From: Candidatus Flexicrinis affinis
GTDB taxonomy: Bacteria > Chloroflexota > Anaerolineae > Aggregatilineales > Phototrophicaceae
DNA length: 64,000 bases
Assembly (NCBI GenBank): GCA_016716525.1
Contig: JADJWE010000009.1
Location: 625,843-689,842 of the forward strand
Direction: 5' to 3'
Below the pieces are notes generated by a model. The model was not told the origin of the DNA and searched no databases. It saw nothing but the letters and a program-made list of their open reading frames with translations. Below, in pieces: positions 1 to 9,495 of the stretch. A program made the position numbers and the translations under genes. Every line of letters starts with the position of its first letter. Within the stretch, counting starts at the first letter, position 1.

Positions 1-1
1 A

Positions 2-1204
2 CGCTGGCGGGACGAGGTCGCAGCGCTGTTCGCGCTCAATCGAGTCGAGGTGGATGGTTTCCGGTATACGCGTCCGGCGCCATCCACCTACGAACACCAA
101 TGGCTGTGGGATTCGTGCTTTCACGCGATTATCCTGCGACACATCGACCCGGCGATGGCATGGGACGAACTGCGTGCCGTAACTGCACGCGCGATCCCGT
201 CCGGCCCGGATGCCGGGATGCTGCCGCACATGCAGTATTGGCGCGGCGGCGGGGCGGGGTTGTGGGGCGCAGACCTGCACAGCATCATTACACAGCCACC
301 GCTGGTCGCGATTGCGGCGCAGTTGGTGTGGGAGGTCGCTCCTGACGAGCATGCGCTGCGCGAGATCTATCCGGCGGTGGCGGCTTTCCACGCGTGGTTT
401 GACCGCCGGCGCGACGTGGACGGCGACGGGCTGGTGTGCCTCCTGCATCCGTGGGAGTCGGGCTGGGATTCATCGCCGCGATGGGACGCACCCATGGGCC
501 TGCCCGTACTGCCTTCCGACGAGGACGCGCGATCGGCACGCATGGCGCTGGCCGCGGCGCTGCAGGAACACGGCACCGACCCGCGCACAGCGCGCACGGA
601 TGGCCGGTTCTGCATCGTGCCGGCCGACTTCAATGCAATCCGAATTGCGGATCTGGATGCGTTGGCATGGATGGCGGGGCAGATTGGAGCGACCTCCGAT
701 GCAACGCTGTGGACGGCAGATGCGAAGAAGGCGCGTACGGCATTCCGCCGCAGGCTGATTCGCGATGGGCAGCCGGTCGACCTCGATTTGGTGACTGGCA
801 AGGCGCTGGCGGTCGAGACGGCGGGCCAATTCGTGACGCTGTTCGGCGGCGCACTGGATAGGTCCGAGGCAGAGGCGATTGCCGCGCGGCTTGATCTAGC
901 CGGATGGGCGACGCGCTGGCGGGTTCCAACGTCGCCAACGAATCAGCCGCAGTATGCCGGCGGGCGCTATTGGCGCGGTAACGTGTGGGTCAATGTCAAT
1001 TGGCTGATTTGGGCGGGGCTGCGCCGGTACGGGTTGATCGAACAGGCAGATGCGCTGGCGCTTCAGACGGCGGAACTGGTCGAGACGCAGGGTTGGCACG
1101 AGTACTTCGATCCGGCGACGGGCGCGGGGCATGGCTCGCATCCGCACTCGTGGACGGCGCTTGCGCACGACATGCTGGCCGTCACCGCCGGCGACTTGGG
1201 ATAA
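2..1204 (+). CDS. Six-hairpin glycosidase (GH63/mannosylglycerate-hydrolase-like), 5' partial
   Basis: The reading frame is open from base 2 of the window, before the first start-like codon (GTG at 50), so the true start lies off the left edge. About 400 C-terminal residues are visible. The segment YEHQWLWDSCFH and the aromatic-rich RYWRGNVWVNVNWLIWAGL near the end are typical of alpha/alpha six-hairpin glycosidases of the GH63/GH37 and mannosylglycerate hydrolase type, which hydrolyse alpha-glycosidic bonds of small sugars. No secretion signal can be judged because the N-terminus is missing. The end is complete (stop at 1202-1204). The exact substrate cannot be told from sequence; a trehalase-like or glucosylglycerate-type hydrolase is equally possible. 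Confidence 0.72.
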   Translation, partial: RWRDEVAALFALNRVEVDGFRYTRPAPSTYEHQWLWDSCFHAIILRHIDPAMAWDELRAVTARAIPSGPDAGMLPHMQYWRGGGAGLWGADLHSIITQPPLVAIAAQLVWEVAPDEHALREIYPAVAAFHAWFDRRRDVDGDGLVCLLHPWESGWDSSPRWDAPMGLPVLPSDEDARSARMALAAALQEHGTDPRTARTDGRFCIVPADFNAIRIADLDALAWMAGQIGATSDATLWTADAKKARTAFRRRLIRDGQPVDLDLVTGKALAVETAGQFVTLFGGALDRSEAEAIAARLDLAGWATRWRVPTSPTNQPQYAGGRYWRGNVWVNVNWLIWAGLRRYGLIEQADALALQTAELVETQGWHEYFDPATGAGHGSHPHSWTALAHDMLAVTAGDLG

Positions 1205-1231
1205 TATGGGATAAGTTGGGAAATGAGGGCA

Positions 1232-2404
1232 TCATAGATGCGCTGAAATGATCTCATCATATATGGATTCAAGTCGCATTGCCTGCGTCACGCGGTCAAA
1301 TTCAGACTCGATATGTTTCCTTCCCTTCTGCGTCATACCTTCCCAACGAGAAGGATGTTCAACAATCCATGTGAGCTTCTCGACAATACTGTCGATATCG
1401 CCCTCGGCAGCAAGCAAACCAGTCTGTCCATCCTTTATGAGTTCCGGTATATCTGAATGATCGGAGCTCACGATGGGGATGCCGGTCGCGGCCATATCAG
1501 CTAACACCATTGGTGTGCCTTCCTTGTCTCCGTCCGGGGCAGTAACACTAGTAGATAAGAACAGATGATGTTGGTACGCCGACTCTAGCAGCGATGGATA
1601 TGACCGCGCGCCAAGCAGTGACGTTATCGAAGCTAAGCCTTGGTGCTCAATTTCCGACAGGATTCGCTGTTTCTCAGGCGCTGAGTCCGGTACATCTATC
1701 GCATCCCCTATGATCGTGATCTGAAGCGGAATATCCCGTTTCAAGCGCCCCAGCGCCCTGAGGGCAAGCGGAATCCCCTTCTTTGGACGGAATGTGGCCG
1801 CGATTAACACTCTAAGTGGTTCCTGCTTATCCCACTTTCGAGACATGAACTCAATGCTCGATATGTCGACACCAAGATGCTGAATGCGTGCCTTTTCAGG
1901 CGGGCAGCCTAAGTCGACGATAGCCTGCTGCATGCGTGCGCCTAGACACAACACCGCACTGCACTGTGCGAAAAGCTTGCGATACTTTCTTTTCCACCCA
2001 GGGCGCTCACCGTACTGGGCGATATCGTACCCGTAGAAAGACGTTATGAGCGGCAGATGCGTCTCAAGCGCCGTAGACATTGCATAGACACCTGCTCTAC
2101 CAAAGTGGGCGTGAATTATGGCAATAGAGTCTTTGCGCATCTGCCGGGCAAGCGACTTGCTTGCACCACCAAATAGACGTTCCTGAGCATGAGCGAGCGC
2201 GATGGAAGCTTTTCGCGCATATGGCGTTGACCCGAAGTTAGGTGTGATCTGTACGAAGTCAGGGCTACGGGTGATGTCGTCATCGACGGTACGAGCCCAA
2301 CTATATACGCGACTGCGATAGCGACTCAGCGCAACAATCTGGTTGTACAGCCAGCTTGAACGGTTGTAAGTAACTACAAAGTGGCCAACACCGGGCGTCA
2401 TCAT
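1232..2404 (-). CDS. Glycosyltransferase family 4 protein
   Basis: A 390-residue GT-B glycosyltransferase. The C-terminal half carries the donor-site pattern EGTPMVLADMAATGIPIVSSDHSDIPELI, here seen from about residue 290, which matches the E-x7-E nucleotide-sugar binding motif of GT4. The middle segment LIAATFRPKKGIPLALRAL is the usual start of the second Rossmann lobe. The ATG overlaps the stop of the upstream epimerase gene (ATGA at 2401-2404), so the two are translationally coupled. It probably adds a sugar to a cell-surface glycan at the cytoplasmic side of the membrane. Base composition is lower in GC than the rest of the window, as in its neighbours. Acceptor and donor are unknown. Confidence 0.85.
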   Translation of the reverse strand: MMTPGVGHFVVTYNRSSWLYNQIVALSRYRSRVYSWARTVDDDITRSPDFVQITPNFGSTPYARKASIALAHAQERLFGGASKSLARQMRKDSIAIIHAHFGRAGVYAMSTALETHLPLITSFYGYDIAQYGERPGWKRKYRKLFAQCSAVLCLGARMQQAIVDLGCPPEKARIQHLGVDISSIEFMSRKWDKQEPLRVLIAATFRPKKGIPLALRALGRLKRDIPLQITIIGDAIDVPDSAPEKQRILSEIEHQGLASITSLLGARSYPSLLESAYQHHLFLSTSVTAPDGDKEGTPMVLADMAATGIPIVSSDHSDIPELIKDGQTGLLAAEGDIDSIVEKLTWIVEHPSRWEGMTQKGRKHIESEFDRVTQAMRLESIYDEIISAHL

Positions 2405-3165
2405 TGCTCAGTCCGTACGTGAACAGCATCTATCCCGACATACTGGTGAATAATCCGGACCGTATAGTCGTTTGTAAATGACAGCCCAGGTAGGTAAGTG
2501 AGGAGCCTCTCTATTGAGAACCGCTGAGGTTCACCACTGTCAGTAATCTCAACCTTGGCCGAGATCCCCAGCGCACTCTGAATCAAGTCGACCAACGATG
2601 GCACAGCAATTGAAATTCCTGATGCCAGGACAATCGTCTCCGATTGCGAGACTACGTGTAAGAGATCATTGAGGATACTTGCGAAATCTGCCGAGTCCAA
2701 TATGTCGCGCTCAGCAAGACGTTGTACGTTAACGCTTCCACTCAGGATTTGCTGCACTAACGCTGGTATGAGCTGTGCGCGATTCTGATTAGGCCCGATT
2801 AGGTTTGCCAGTCTAACAATGAGATGTCGTACGCCTGAAGATCGGATCAGATTCTCACAATCACGTTTATGACAGCCGTAGGCTGAAGTGGGAAGCAGCG
2901 GTGTCAGTTCATCTCGGGTGGTTGCCGTGGGGCCATAGACAGCCCCACCACTAGAGAAATACACGATGCGTAACGAGCGGCGCGTACATTCTTCGAGTGC
3001 GGCATCAAGTAGATCAAGCTCACGCCGGTATTCCGTAGACTCGAGTTGGCCAGATTGCGCGACACCACCGGCAAATACCATCGTATCAACATGGCACTCA
3101 CTGAAAGGCTGAAGGCTTCGGGCGACCATGCCCCTTCCAAGAATCTGCATCCGATAACCTGTCAT
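2401..3165 (-). CDS. NAD-dependent epimerase/dehydratase-like SDR
   Basis: A 254-residue extended short-chain dehydrogenase. The N-terminus MTGYRMQILGRGMVARSL is a shortened Rossmann nucleotide-binding start, and the catalytic pair appears as SAYGCHK (YxxxK) in the middle. The length is short for sugar epimerases (usually 300 or more), and the C-terminal substrate domain is reduced. It sits directly upstream of, and overlaps, the GT4 gene, so a role in making or modifying a nucleotide sugar for that transferase is likely. Start: the first ATG; a second in-frame ATG five codons later is possible. The region before it (3166-3294) separates it from the divergent GT2 gene and should hold both promoters. 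Confidence 0.75.
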   Translation of the reverse strand: MTGYRMQILGRGMVARSLQPFSECHVDTMVFAGGVAQSGQLESTEYRRELDLLDAALEECTRRSLRIVYFSSGGAVYGPTATTRDELTPLLPTSAYGCHKRDCENLIRSSGVRHLIVRLANLIGPNQNRAQLIPALVQQILSGSVNVQRLAERDILDSADFASILNDLLHVVSQSETIVLASGISIAVPSLVDLIQSALGISAKVEITDSGEPQRFSIERLLTYLPGLSFTNDYTVRIIHQYVGIDAVHVRTEQ

Positions 3166-3294
3166 GAACGATTTCAGTCACCGTGATTATAAAGGCGAAG
3201 TGCGATCTGAACCCTAAAGCCTCCGACAATCGCACTTCATTGCGATTAGCGCGTGATACAATCCTCGCGTATCCGCTAGACTTGGACAGTTGCA

Positions 3295-4212
3295 TTGACG
3301 CCCGTCTCGATTCTCATCGTCACATACAATCCCGATAAGACTATTCTCTCATGCTTGCGCGCAATTCAATCTGAAGCCACGCACGATTCAGAAGTGATCG
3401 TGATTGATAATGCTTCGCAAGACAGAACGGTTGAACGGGTTCAGAGTATCTTCCCTTATGTAAAGATACTCGCCAACAGCGACAATCCTGGTTATGGCGT
3501 TGCGAATAACCGTGGATTTGCGCTGTCTCATGGAGATGTCATTGTCATCCTAAACCCGGACGTTGTTGTCGCACCGGGCGCCGTGCAAGCGCTTGTCGAC
3601 TTTGTGGCGAGCAATGGGGATGTGGGTGTAGTCGGTCCGCGAACGCTGAGTTCAGATGGCAGGCCGGTTATCACGGCACGTCACGACTACACCGTATTTC
3701 GGCTACTGGTAAAGCATCTGGGCATTAACCGTGTGATTCCAAGCTGGGTCTACGGCAGCTTAGGGCCTTTGTCTTTGGAGACAAATGACCCGCTCGATGT
3801 CGATTGGTTACACGGTTCGGCACTTGCGTTGAGGCGCGACATCTACGCACAACTTGGAGGATTTGACGAGGAATTCTTTCTGTTCATGGAAGATGTTGAT
3901 CTCTGTGCGCGGGCTAGGGACGCTGGGCTGCGTGTGGTGTTATTGCCTTCAGCGCAGGTGGAGCATGTCGGATCGGAGAGTGTGAACCGATTCCCAGTTG
4001 CACGCATTCGCAGCTACCACATCAGTCCGCTGCATTACTTTCGCAAGCGAGGCAGGCCATGGGCTGTACGGATTCTCAAGATCGGATTCACTTTGGAGCT
4101 GGTCGGCAAGAGCATTATTCGCCGGTTACAAAATCTCGTTAGTCCGGACGAGGGTCGGCGTGAAAAGGCCAGAATAGAATGGCAGGTTATCAGCGACGTG
4201 TGGAAGTACTAG
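3295..4212 (+). CDS. Glycosyltransferase family 2 (rhamnosyltransferase-like)
   Basis: A 305-residue GT-A glycosyltransferase. It begins TPVSILIVTYNPDKTILSCL, the classic GT2 opening, followed by IDNASQDRT and the DxD-like metal site ILNPDV. Further on are HGSALALRRDIYAQLGGFDEEFFLFMEDVDLCARARDAG, the acceptor and ED motifs of the WbbL/rhamnosyltransferase branch. Translation appears to start at a TTG (3295), since no ATG is available before the conserved first beta strand. The methyltransferase gene follows after 9 bases, so the two are likely co-transcribed. It probably extends a surface polysaccharide. The sugar is not determinable. Confidence 0.88.
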   Translation: MTPVSILIVTYNPDKTILSCLRAIQSEATHDSEVIVIDNASQDRTVERVQSIFPYVKILANSDNPGYGVANNRGFALSHGDVIVILNPDVVVAPGAVQALVDFVASNGDVGVVGPRTLSSDGRPVITARHDYTVFRLLVKHLGINRVIPSWVYGSLGPLSLETNDPLDVDWLHGSALALRRDIYAQLGGFDEEFFLFMEDVDLCARARDAGLRVVLLPSAQVEHVGSESVNRFPVARIRSYHISPLHYFRKRGRPWAVRILKIGFTLELVGKSIIRRLQNLVSPDEGRREKARIEWQVISDVWKY

Positions 4213-4221
4213 AGGGAAGAC

Positions 4222-5253
4222 ATGGAATCAAGCAACGAACTGACCATCCGCATCCGTCCCAACCCGACCTGTATCGTGTGCGGGTCGCAAGGGGTTCCCC
4301 TCTATACTGGATTGCAGGATCGCCAATCTTCTTCACCTCAAGAATGGCGCATGATGCGGTGTGTGAACGACAACTGCCAGTTGCATTTTCTTGATCCTGT
4401 TCCACATGAAGATGACTTGATTCTTGCGTATCATGAAGACTATTACACTCACGGCGTGCAGCAGCGTGATATTCGACGGCCCTGGACTCGAACAGTCTAC
4501 ATAAGGCATCAATACGGATATGACGTGGACAAGCTTCAGTGGTGGCAACAAGTACTTGGAGTTCTAGGACTGATCGATTTTACACGGAAGACCTGGTTGG
4601 ATCGCAGTGTAGCATATTTGCCGGCGTGCCCAGGCGGGCGTCTTGTCGAAGTTGGTTTCGGCAGTGGCGAGATGTTGCGCGAACTGGCGCGACTAGGGTG
4701 GCGAGTTGAGGGTGTAGAATTCGATGCTGTTGCAGTTGAAGTCGCCAAGACAAAGGGCTTGGATGTACATAAAGGATCACTACTTGAGCAGGAGTATCCT
4801 GATGATTCAATAGACGCGATCCTCATCAGTCATGTTATTGAGCATGTATATGATCCGACTAAACTGCTCTCAGAATGCAGGCGCATACTTAAACCGGGTG
4901 GAATGCTCATTGTATTTACTCCCAATAATACCAGTCTGTCTCATAGGGTGTTCAGGCAAGACTGCTGGCTACTAGAGCCTCCACGGCATCTGCAGTTCTT
5001 TGGTGTGAAGTCGATGTCCAAAGTCCTCGATCAGGCTGGACTCAGGAATCGGGAAATATTCACGACAACGCACAACGTGCGAGGATACTTCATTGCATCA
5101 TTACAGATACGGGAATCATCGCGCTACTCGCCGGCAAAGCGCGTCACGTTAGGAATGAAGCTTCAATCCATTGGATTTTACATGCTAGAACGTGCGATGC
5201 TCTGGATCGACCCCGGTGCCGGTGAAGAACTTGTCGCTATTGCGCGGAAGTAA
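4222..5253 (+). CDS. Class I SAM-dependent methyltransferase with N-terminal Cys cluster
   Basis: A 343-residue protein. Residues 13-56 contain CIVCGS and MRCVNDNCQLHF, a four-cysteine arrangement like the zinc-binding N-terminus of sugar C-methyltransferases and related enzymes. The central domain has the SAM-binding loop VEVGFGSGEMLREL, the acidic strand end GVEFDAVAVE and the post-I motif ISHVIEHVYDP, typical of Methyltransf_11/23. It follows the GT2 gene with a gap of 9 bases and overlaps the 3' end of the convergent flippase gene by 17 bases. In this setting it most likely methylates a sugar or a lipid-linked glycan. The acceptor is unknown. Confidence 0.85.
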   Translation: MESSNELTIRIRPNPTCIVCGSQGVPLYTGLQDRQSSSPQEWRMMRCVNDNCQLHFLDPVPHEDDLILAYHEDYYTHGVQQRDIRRPWTRTVYIRHQYGYDVDKLQWWQQVLGVLGLIDFTRKTWLDRSVAYLPACPGGRLVEVGFGSGEMLRELARLGWRVEGVEFDAVAVEVAKTKGLDVHKGSLLEQEYPDDSIDAILISHVIEHVYDPTKLLSECRRILKPGGMLIVFTPNNTSLSHRVFRQDCWLLEPPRHLQFFGVKSMSKVLDQAGLRNREIFTTTHNVRGYFIASLQIRESSRYSPAKRVTLGMKLQSIGFYMLERAMLWIDPGAGEELVAIARK

Positions 5254-6619
5254 TATGGCCGGAAGCGGCGCGATCTACTGCCAATTCACGCAACTCCCGC
5301 CGCAGATAATGCCCAAATAACACAAGGCTTCCGAGTGAAATCGTGATCTGAAAGACCGACTTTGCAATTGCAGCGCCTTCCGCACCATAGATGGGTGTCA
5401 AGATTACGAGCCCTAAGGCCGATAACACGAGACTGGCGACCATGACCCAGTTCTGGCTATGGACCGTTCGCATCGCTACTGCGGCGGGCCTGAGCCACCA
5501 CTGCAAAATAGTATGTGTCGCAACTCCTACTAGCACCAAGTTCGTCACAAGCCAGACATCCTCAAATCCCGTTGAGGAGAGTACCAGCGGTATGAAGTAC
5601 TTGCCGAGCAACGCGACACCAATTGCCAGTGGGATCACCACCGCCGAGAGCATGCCTGCACACTGTAGAGCGTAACGTCGCAGTGAGACGTAGTCCTTGG
5701 AGTTGCTGAGGGCCATGATTCGTGGTGTGAACACAATCGCGAGAGGTTGCACAGTTCGTTCGACCAGTTCGGCAATATCCAGCGCGCTTCGAAAACGCCC
5801 AACCTGTACAGTGTTTGTCACCAATGACATTAGAGGTACGAACATGTAGTAATGAATCCCTGTCAGCGTCGAGCTGACCCAAAGCTGGCCGAGCATCCGC
5901 CGCCCCTCATCGAACTGCGCCGGTCGGGTGAGGTCAAAGAGCGCAAGCCCTTCGCGGCGGGGGGAATAGAGGCGCAACGCCATGATGACAAGTAGGCTGA
6001 AGTTGAAAATCTCACCGACGATGGCCCCGGCGATCACACCGGGCAAGCCAAGCCCGGCCGCCGCCGCGCCGGTCATGAGCACGAGGCGCACCACCGCATA
6101 GGCGATCGATTTCTGCGCCAGCCAATCGAAGCGGTTGCCGATGCGCGGAAACACGCTTAACACGCCGAGCGATAGAATCCTGAACGGAATCGCGAACGCA
6201 TAGGCCGTGATTAAACCGGCCAATTCGGGGCTTTGCAGGAATGTCTGCGCCATCCACGGCGCGGCAAGCGCGATGACGATCGCGCCCAAGACACCCGTAA
6301 CCAACTCGATCAATAGCAGCCACGTTGTAACGCGCGCCGTCTCCGCTGTGTCGCCATCGGTTTCGCTGCGGGTTAGCAGCTTGGTTCCGACTTCCCACGT
6401 GCGAAAGTCGGTGATCAACATGACCAGCATTCCGGCACTCACGACGACCGCCAAGCGTCCGTAGTCTTCAGCGCCGAGGAAGCCTGCTGTCGTGATCTGC
6501 TGAGCGAACGTAAGCGCCAACGAGACCAATCCGCCGGCGTAAAGCACGCCGGAGTTTCGAATAAGGTCGCGCAGATTGGTGTCCTGTCGCAGCCACAGGC
6601 GGCGGAAACGCTGGATCAA
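5237..6619 (-). CDS. Polysaccharide flippase (Wzx/MATE-like, MVF superfamily)
   Basis: A 460-residue hydrophobic protein with about 12-14 predicted membrane segments, beginning with a short basic N-terminus (RFRRLWLRQDTNLRDLIRNSG) and a first helix from about residue 28. This layout and length fit the oligosaccharide flippase family (PF01943/PF13440), which moves lipid-linked glycans across the membrane. The start appears to be TTG at 6619, as the frame has no upstream ATG. Its 3' end overlaps the methyltransferase gene tail to tail by 17 bases. GC rises sharply within this gene towards its 5' half, marking the edge of the AT-richer glycan block. Confidence 0.85.
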   Translation of the reverse strand: MIQRFRRLWLRQDTNLRDLIRNSGVLYAGGLVSLALTFAQQITTAGFLGAEDYGRLAVVVSAGMLVMLITDFRTWEVGTKLLTRSETDGDTAETARVTTWLLLIELVTGVLGAIVIALAAPWMAQTFLQSPELAGLITAYAFAIPFRILSLGVLSVFPRIGNRFDWLAQKSIAYAVVRLVLMTGAAAAGLGLPGVIAGAIVGEIFNFSLLVIMALRLYSPRREGLALFDLTRPAQFDEGRRMLGQLWVSSTLTGIHYYMFVPLMSLVTNTVQVGRFRSALDIAELVERTVQPLAIVFTPRIMALSNSKDYVSLRRYALQCAGMLSAVVIPLAIGVALLGKYFIPLVLSSTGFEDVWLVTNLVLVGVATHTILQWWLRPAAVAMRTVHSQNWVMVASLVLSALGLVILTPIYGAEGAAIAKSVFQITISLGSLVLFGHYLRRELRELAVDRAASGHITSAQ

Positions 6620-6712
6620 GATGTTGTTTTTCCGGTGAGGCGATTACTTTGATGCTCTAATGATACGCGCTAGACGGCGGTGCGAGTGTTAGCAATTCGC
6701 ACGCCGGACCCC

Positions 6713-7993
6713 CTACCAGTAGCGCAGGGCGGCGCGGAAGAGGCCGGCGAGGTCGTCGCGCGAGGCAGGGCGGGGCGAGAGCTTGGTCAGGCGCTGCTGC
6801 GCGAATGCGCCGTCCGCCAGCGCCTCGGCGTCATCCGCCGTGAACCCAACCGCTTCGAGCCCGTTGGGCATGCCGGTATCGCGCATGATCTTGATCAGTG
6901 CTTGCGCCAACAGCTCGCCCGCGGCCGACGCATCGGCGCCGCGCACGTCCGCGCCGAGCAGCTCCGCCGCCCACAGATGCCGGTGCGGATCGGCCTCGGC
7001 GGTCCACCGAAACACCGCCGGCGCGTTGAGGATCACCGCCATCCCATGCGGCACCAGCGGATGATCGACGTGATACGCCGCTGGACGGAACGAACGCACC
7101 ATTCCGGCAACCGGATATGACATGGCGTGCGGCAGATGGACGCCGGCGTTGCCGAACCCGATGCCGGCGAAAGCCGCCGCCAGCAGCATTTGCCCGCGCG
7201 CCTCGACATCGGATGGATCGGTGATCGCGCGCGTCATGTGGGCGGCGACCATGCGGATCGCCGTGGACGACCACACGTCGCTGATCGGATTCGCACCCTG
7301 ATACGGCGGGCGCAAGTCGGGACGTTCCGGCGCGGGGCGCTGATTGTACGGCACGGAGGTCAGCGACTCGATGGCGTGGCTCAGCACATCGAGCCCGGTG
7401 CTGGCGGCGACCAGCGGTGGCATGGTGGCCGTGTTGAGCGGATCGACGACGCCCATCACCGGACGCAGGAAACGATGCGAAATGCCGGTCTTCACGTGGC
7501 GTTCGACGAGGTCGAAGATGGCGACGCCAGTCGTTTCGCTGCCGGTGCCGGCCGTGGTCGGGACGGCGATCAGCGGCTTGACCGGGCCGGGGATCGGCTT
7601 GGCGCGGCCGATAGGCGCGTTGACGTAGTCGAGAAGGTCGTCGGTCGGATAGCTCGCGTACAGGTTGGCGGCCTTCGCCGTGTCGATCACCGAGCCGCCG
7701 CCGACCGCCACGAATCCGTCGGGCTGGACCTCCTGCGCGACCGCGATCGCCAGCTTGAACGACTCGTCGGTGGGTTCGATGCGCACGCCGTCGAAGATGG
7801 TCGTCTCGACCCCGGCTTGCCGGCACGACTCGAGCACGGTTTCGACCATCGTGCTGTCACGCAGGTTGCGGTCGGTGACGACGAGCGCGCGGGCAACGGC
7901 GAACCGGCGCAGATCGGCCCCGACCTCGCGCGTGGCGCCGACGCCGTACTTGATGTTGGACGTCTCCATCGTGAAGACGGTTTCGAGGCTCAT
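6713..7993 (-). CDS. Iron-containing alcohol dehydrogenase, hydroxyacid-oxoacid transhydrogenase (HOT/ADHFE1) type
   Basis: A 426-residue group III (iron) dehydrogenase. Residues 98-107 are GGGSVIDTAK, the NAD-binding signature, followed by AVPTTAGTGSETT. Metal-site residues lie in STGLDVLSHAIE and HLPHAMSYPVAG, with HGMAVIL later. The stretch PYNQRPAPERP then GANPISDVWS is characteristic of the ADHFE1 branch, which couples oxidation of 4-hydroxybutyrate or another hydroxy acid to reduction of 2-oxoglutarate with bound cofactor. The start at 7993 (MSLETVF) is preferred over an upstream in-frame ATG at 8038 because the conserved part begins there. The gene stands alone, with no partner for gamma-hydroxybutyrate metabolism nearby. 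The exact substrate is inferred from family only. Confidence 0.85.
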   Translation of the reverse strand: MSLETVFTMETSNIKYGVGATREVGADLRRFAVARALVVTDRNLRDSTMVETVLESCRQAGVETTIFDGVRIEPTDESFKLAIAVAQEVQPDGFVAVGGGSVIDTAKAANLYASYPTDDLLDYVNAPIGRAKPIPGPVKPLIAVPTTAGTGSETTGVAIFDLVERHVKTGISHRFLRPVMGVVDPLNTATMPPLVAASTGLDVLSHAIESLTSVPYNQRPAPERPDLRPPYQGANPISDVWSSTAIRMVAAHMTRAITDPSDVEARGQMLLAAAFAGIGFGNAGVHLPHAMSYPVAGMVRSFRPAAYHVDHPLVPHGMAVILNAPAVFRWTAEADPHRHLWAAELLGADVRGADASAAGELLAQALIKIMRDTGMPNGLEAVGFTADDAEALADGAFAQQRLTKLSPRPASRDDLAGLFRAALRYW

Positions 7994-8055
7994 GGCGTGA
8001 ACCCTCACGTGCGCCGTGCTTGGCCGAGTATAGCGCATCGGCTAAACACGGGAGG

Positions 8056-9186
8056 CTAGGGGGCTGTAGTTGGCGCTGGCGTCGATGCTGCCGTGGTGGC
8101 TGGGATCTGTGTCGGATAGGGTTGCGTTGTCTGCCGATAACCGAGCGCATCGATATATGTCACTTGGTAAGGCGTTCTCCAAGTTGCCACCGCAAGTAAA
8201 GGCGGAATGTCCAACGTGTCCACAATCGTCTTGTCCGACATACGCCAGACTCTGGCGATCTGACGGCCCACACCTAGCAAAAAGTCCTCATGCGGACTCC
8301 ATTGTAGGCTGCGAGTTTCAAGAAGTGTGCCTTTGAGTGCGTTCAGTGATCCATCAACTGAATTCCATAACACGATTTGACCGTCAAGCGTGGCGATTGC
8401 CAGCCCGGTTCCATCCGCATTCCACTCCAGGCGCGTAGACTCTAGAGGTTTACCTTGTGAGTCTACAAGATCCGTGACCGAATCCGTAATGAAGTCAAAG
8501 ATCAGCGTACTTGCAAGATCACACACAGCCAATCTGTCCAGTGAGGGATGGAATCTGGCGCAAAATGCTGTCGTCGGTGTGGTTATGGTGTCGACCAACT
8601 CGCCGGAGCTCGAATCAAATATGGAGACAACTTCGCTGTCGGCGAAGACTACCGAGATTTGGCTGCCGTCTCGATTCCAGCTGATTGATACGGCTGGTCG
8701 TTGATTAAATGACGTGACTTCCGTAAGCGTAGTCCCGGTGAAGGGATCCCAAATCAAGACGTTTCCCTCATCATCGCTCGACGCTACGCGGTCTGCTGTG
8801 TCGCTTATCTTGATTTCCCAAACATAGGTTGAATGTCCATTGAAGGTTGTCACCAGATCATCTGTGTTGGTATCTCGAACAACGATGTCTCCGTCAATCT
8901 TAGCTTCGATATAGTACTCGCCGTAATCGCTATAGATCAGATGTGTTGTCCGTAGGGCATCGGGTTGAAACGCGGCAAGCGACATCACATCAGCGAAGCG
9001 CGCGTTCACCTCTCCAAGGATGATTGCGATGTGCAGGGATGTCAGCTGCGGTCCGGAAGCAATGACCGTCTCGAGATAGTCCTCGAAGACTTGCACGTGG
9101 AGCGGGTCGCCATCGTTGGGTTGGGCGTGCACCAGTGCCGAGATCAAAGCCAGCAGAAGGAAACCTAAGAATATCATGCGTACCAT
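8056..9186 (-). CDS. Secreted WD40-type beta-propeller protein
   Basis: A 376-residue protein that starts MVRMIFLGFLLLALISALVHA, a signal peptide with cleavage near AHAQ-like VHAQ at about residue 22. The body contains degenerate WD40 blades, for example VWEIKISDTADRVASSDDEGNVLIWD and RLEWNADGTGLAIATLDG, each ending in a W/F-aspartate type strand. The C-terminal tail is rich in Thr, Pro and Ala. The ATG at 9186 is chosen because AGGGAAG stands seven bases upstream and the signal peptide begins there. Base composition is AT-richer than the flanking genes. It probably acts as an extracytoplasmic protein-binding scaffold. No partner is evident. Confidence 0.75.
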   Translation of the reverse strand: MVRMIFLGFLLLALISALVHAQPNDGDPLHVQVFEDYLETVIASGPQLTSLHIAIILGEVNARFADVMSLAAFQPDALRTTHLIYSDYGEYYIEAKIDGDIVVRDTNTDDLVTTFNGHSTYVWEIKISDTADRVASSDDEGNVLIWDPFTGTTLTEVTSFNQRPAVSISWNRDGSQISVVFADSEVVSIFDSSSGELVDTITTPTTAFCARFHPSLDRLAVCDLASTLIFDFITDSVTDLVDSQGKPLESTRLEWNADGTGLAIATLDGQIVLWNSVDGSLNALKGTLLETRSLQWSPHEDFLLGVGRQIARVWRMSDKTIVDTLDIPPLLAVATWRTPYQVTYIDALGYRQTTQPYPTQIPATTAASTPAPTTAP

Positions 9187-9342
9187 GATGACTTCCCTGT
9201 AACATCCGCCATCTGCGTGTTTAGTGTACCGCGGCCCCTGCGGCAAATCGTGCTGGAGATAGTCCGAAAGGTTGGCGTCGAATTTCGAGGACCCCAGCGT
9301 GCCGTCGATAGCCTTCAGCGTATGATGACACGCCGCGCAGCT

Positions 9343-9394
9343 TCAACGTGCGTTTGCATGGCGGGCGCGTGACGGATGTCACGACGAATCAGCC
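9343..9394. repeat. 52-bp direct repeat, copy A
   Basis: This stretch matches 10267-10318 in 51 of 52 positions by eye, in the same orientation; weaker similarity continues about 40 bases further right in both copies. It contains the palindrome CGTGACGGATGTCACG (9368-9383). The two copies bracket the toxin-antitoxin pair. It could be a duplicated target, a recombination scar or a member of a dispersed intergenic repeat family. Confidence 0.85.
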
Positions 9395-9495
9395 GCGGTT
9401 TCTCACGAAGGGTTGCGCAGAACCGGGACGTTGTGCTGATGCGGTCTTGGGCGCGAGGACGTCCGCGATGGTTTTCGTTATGTATGTGCCACTTC

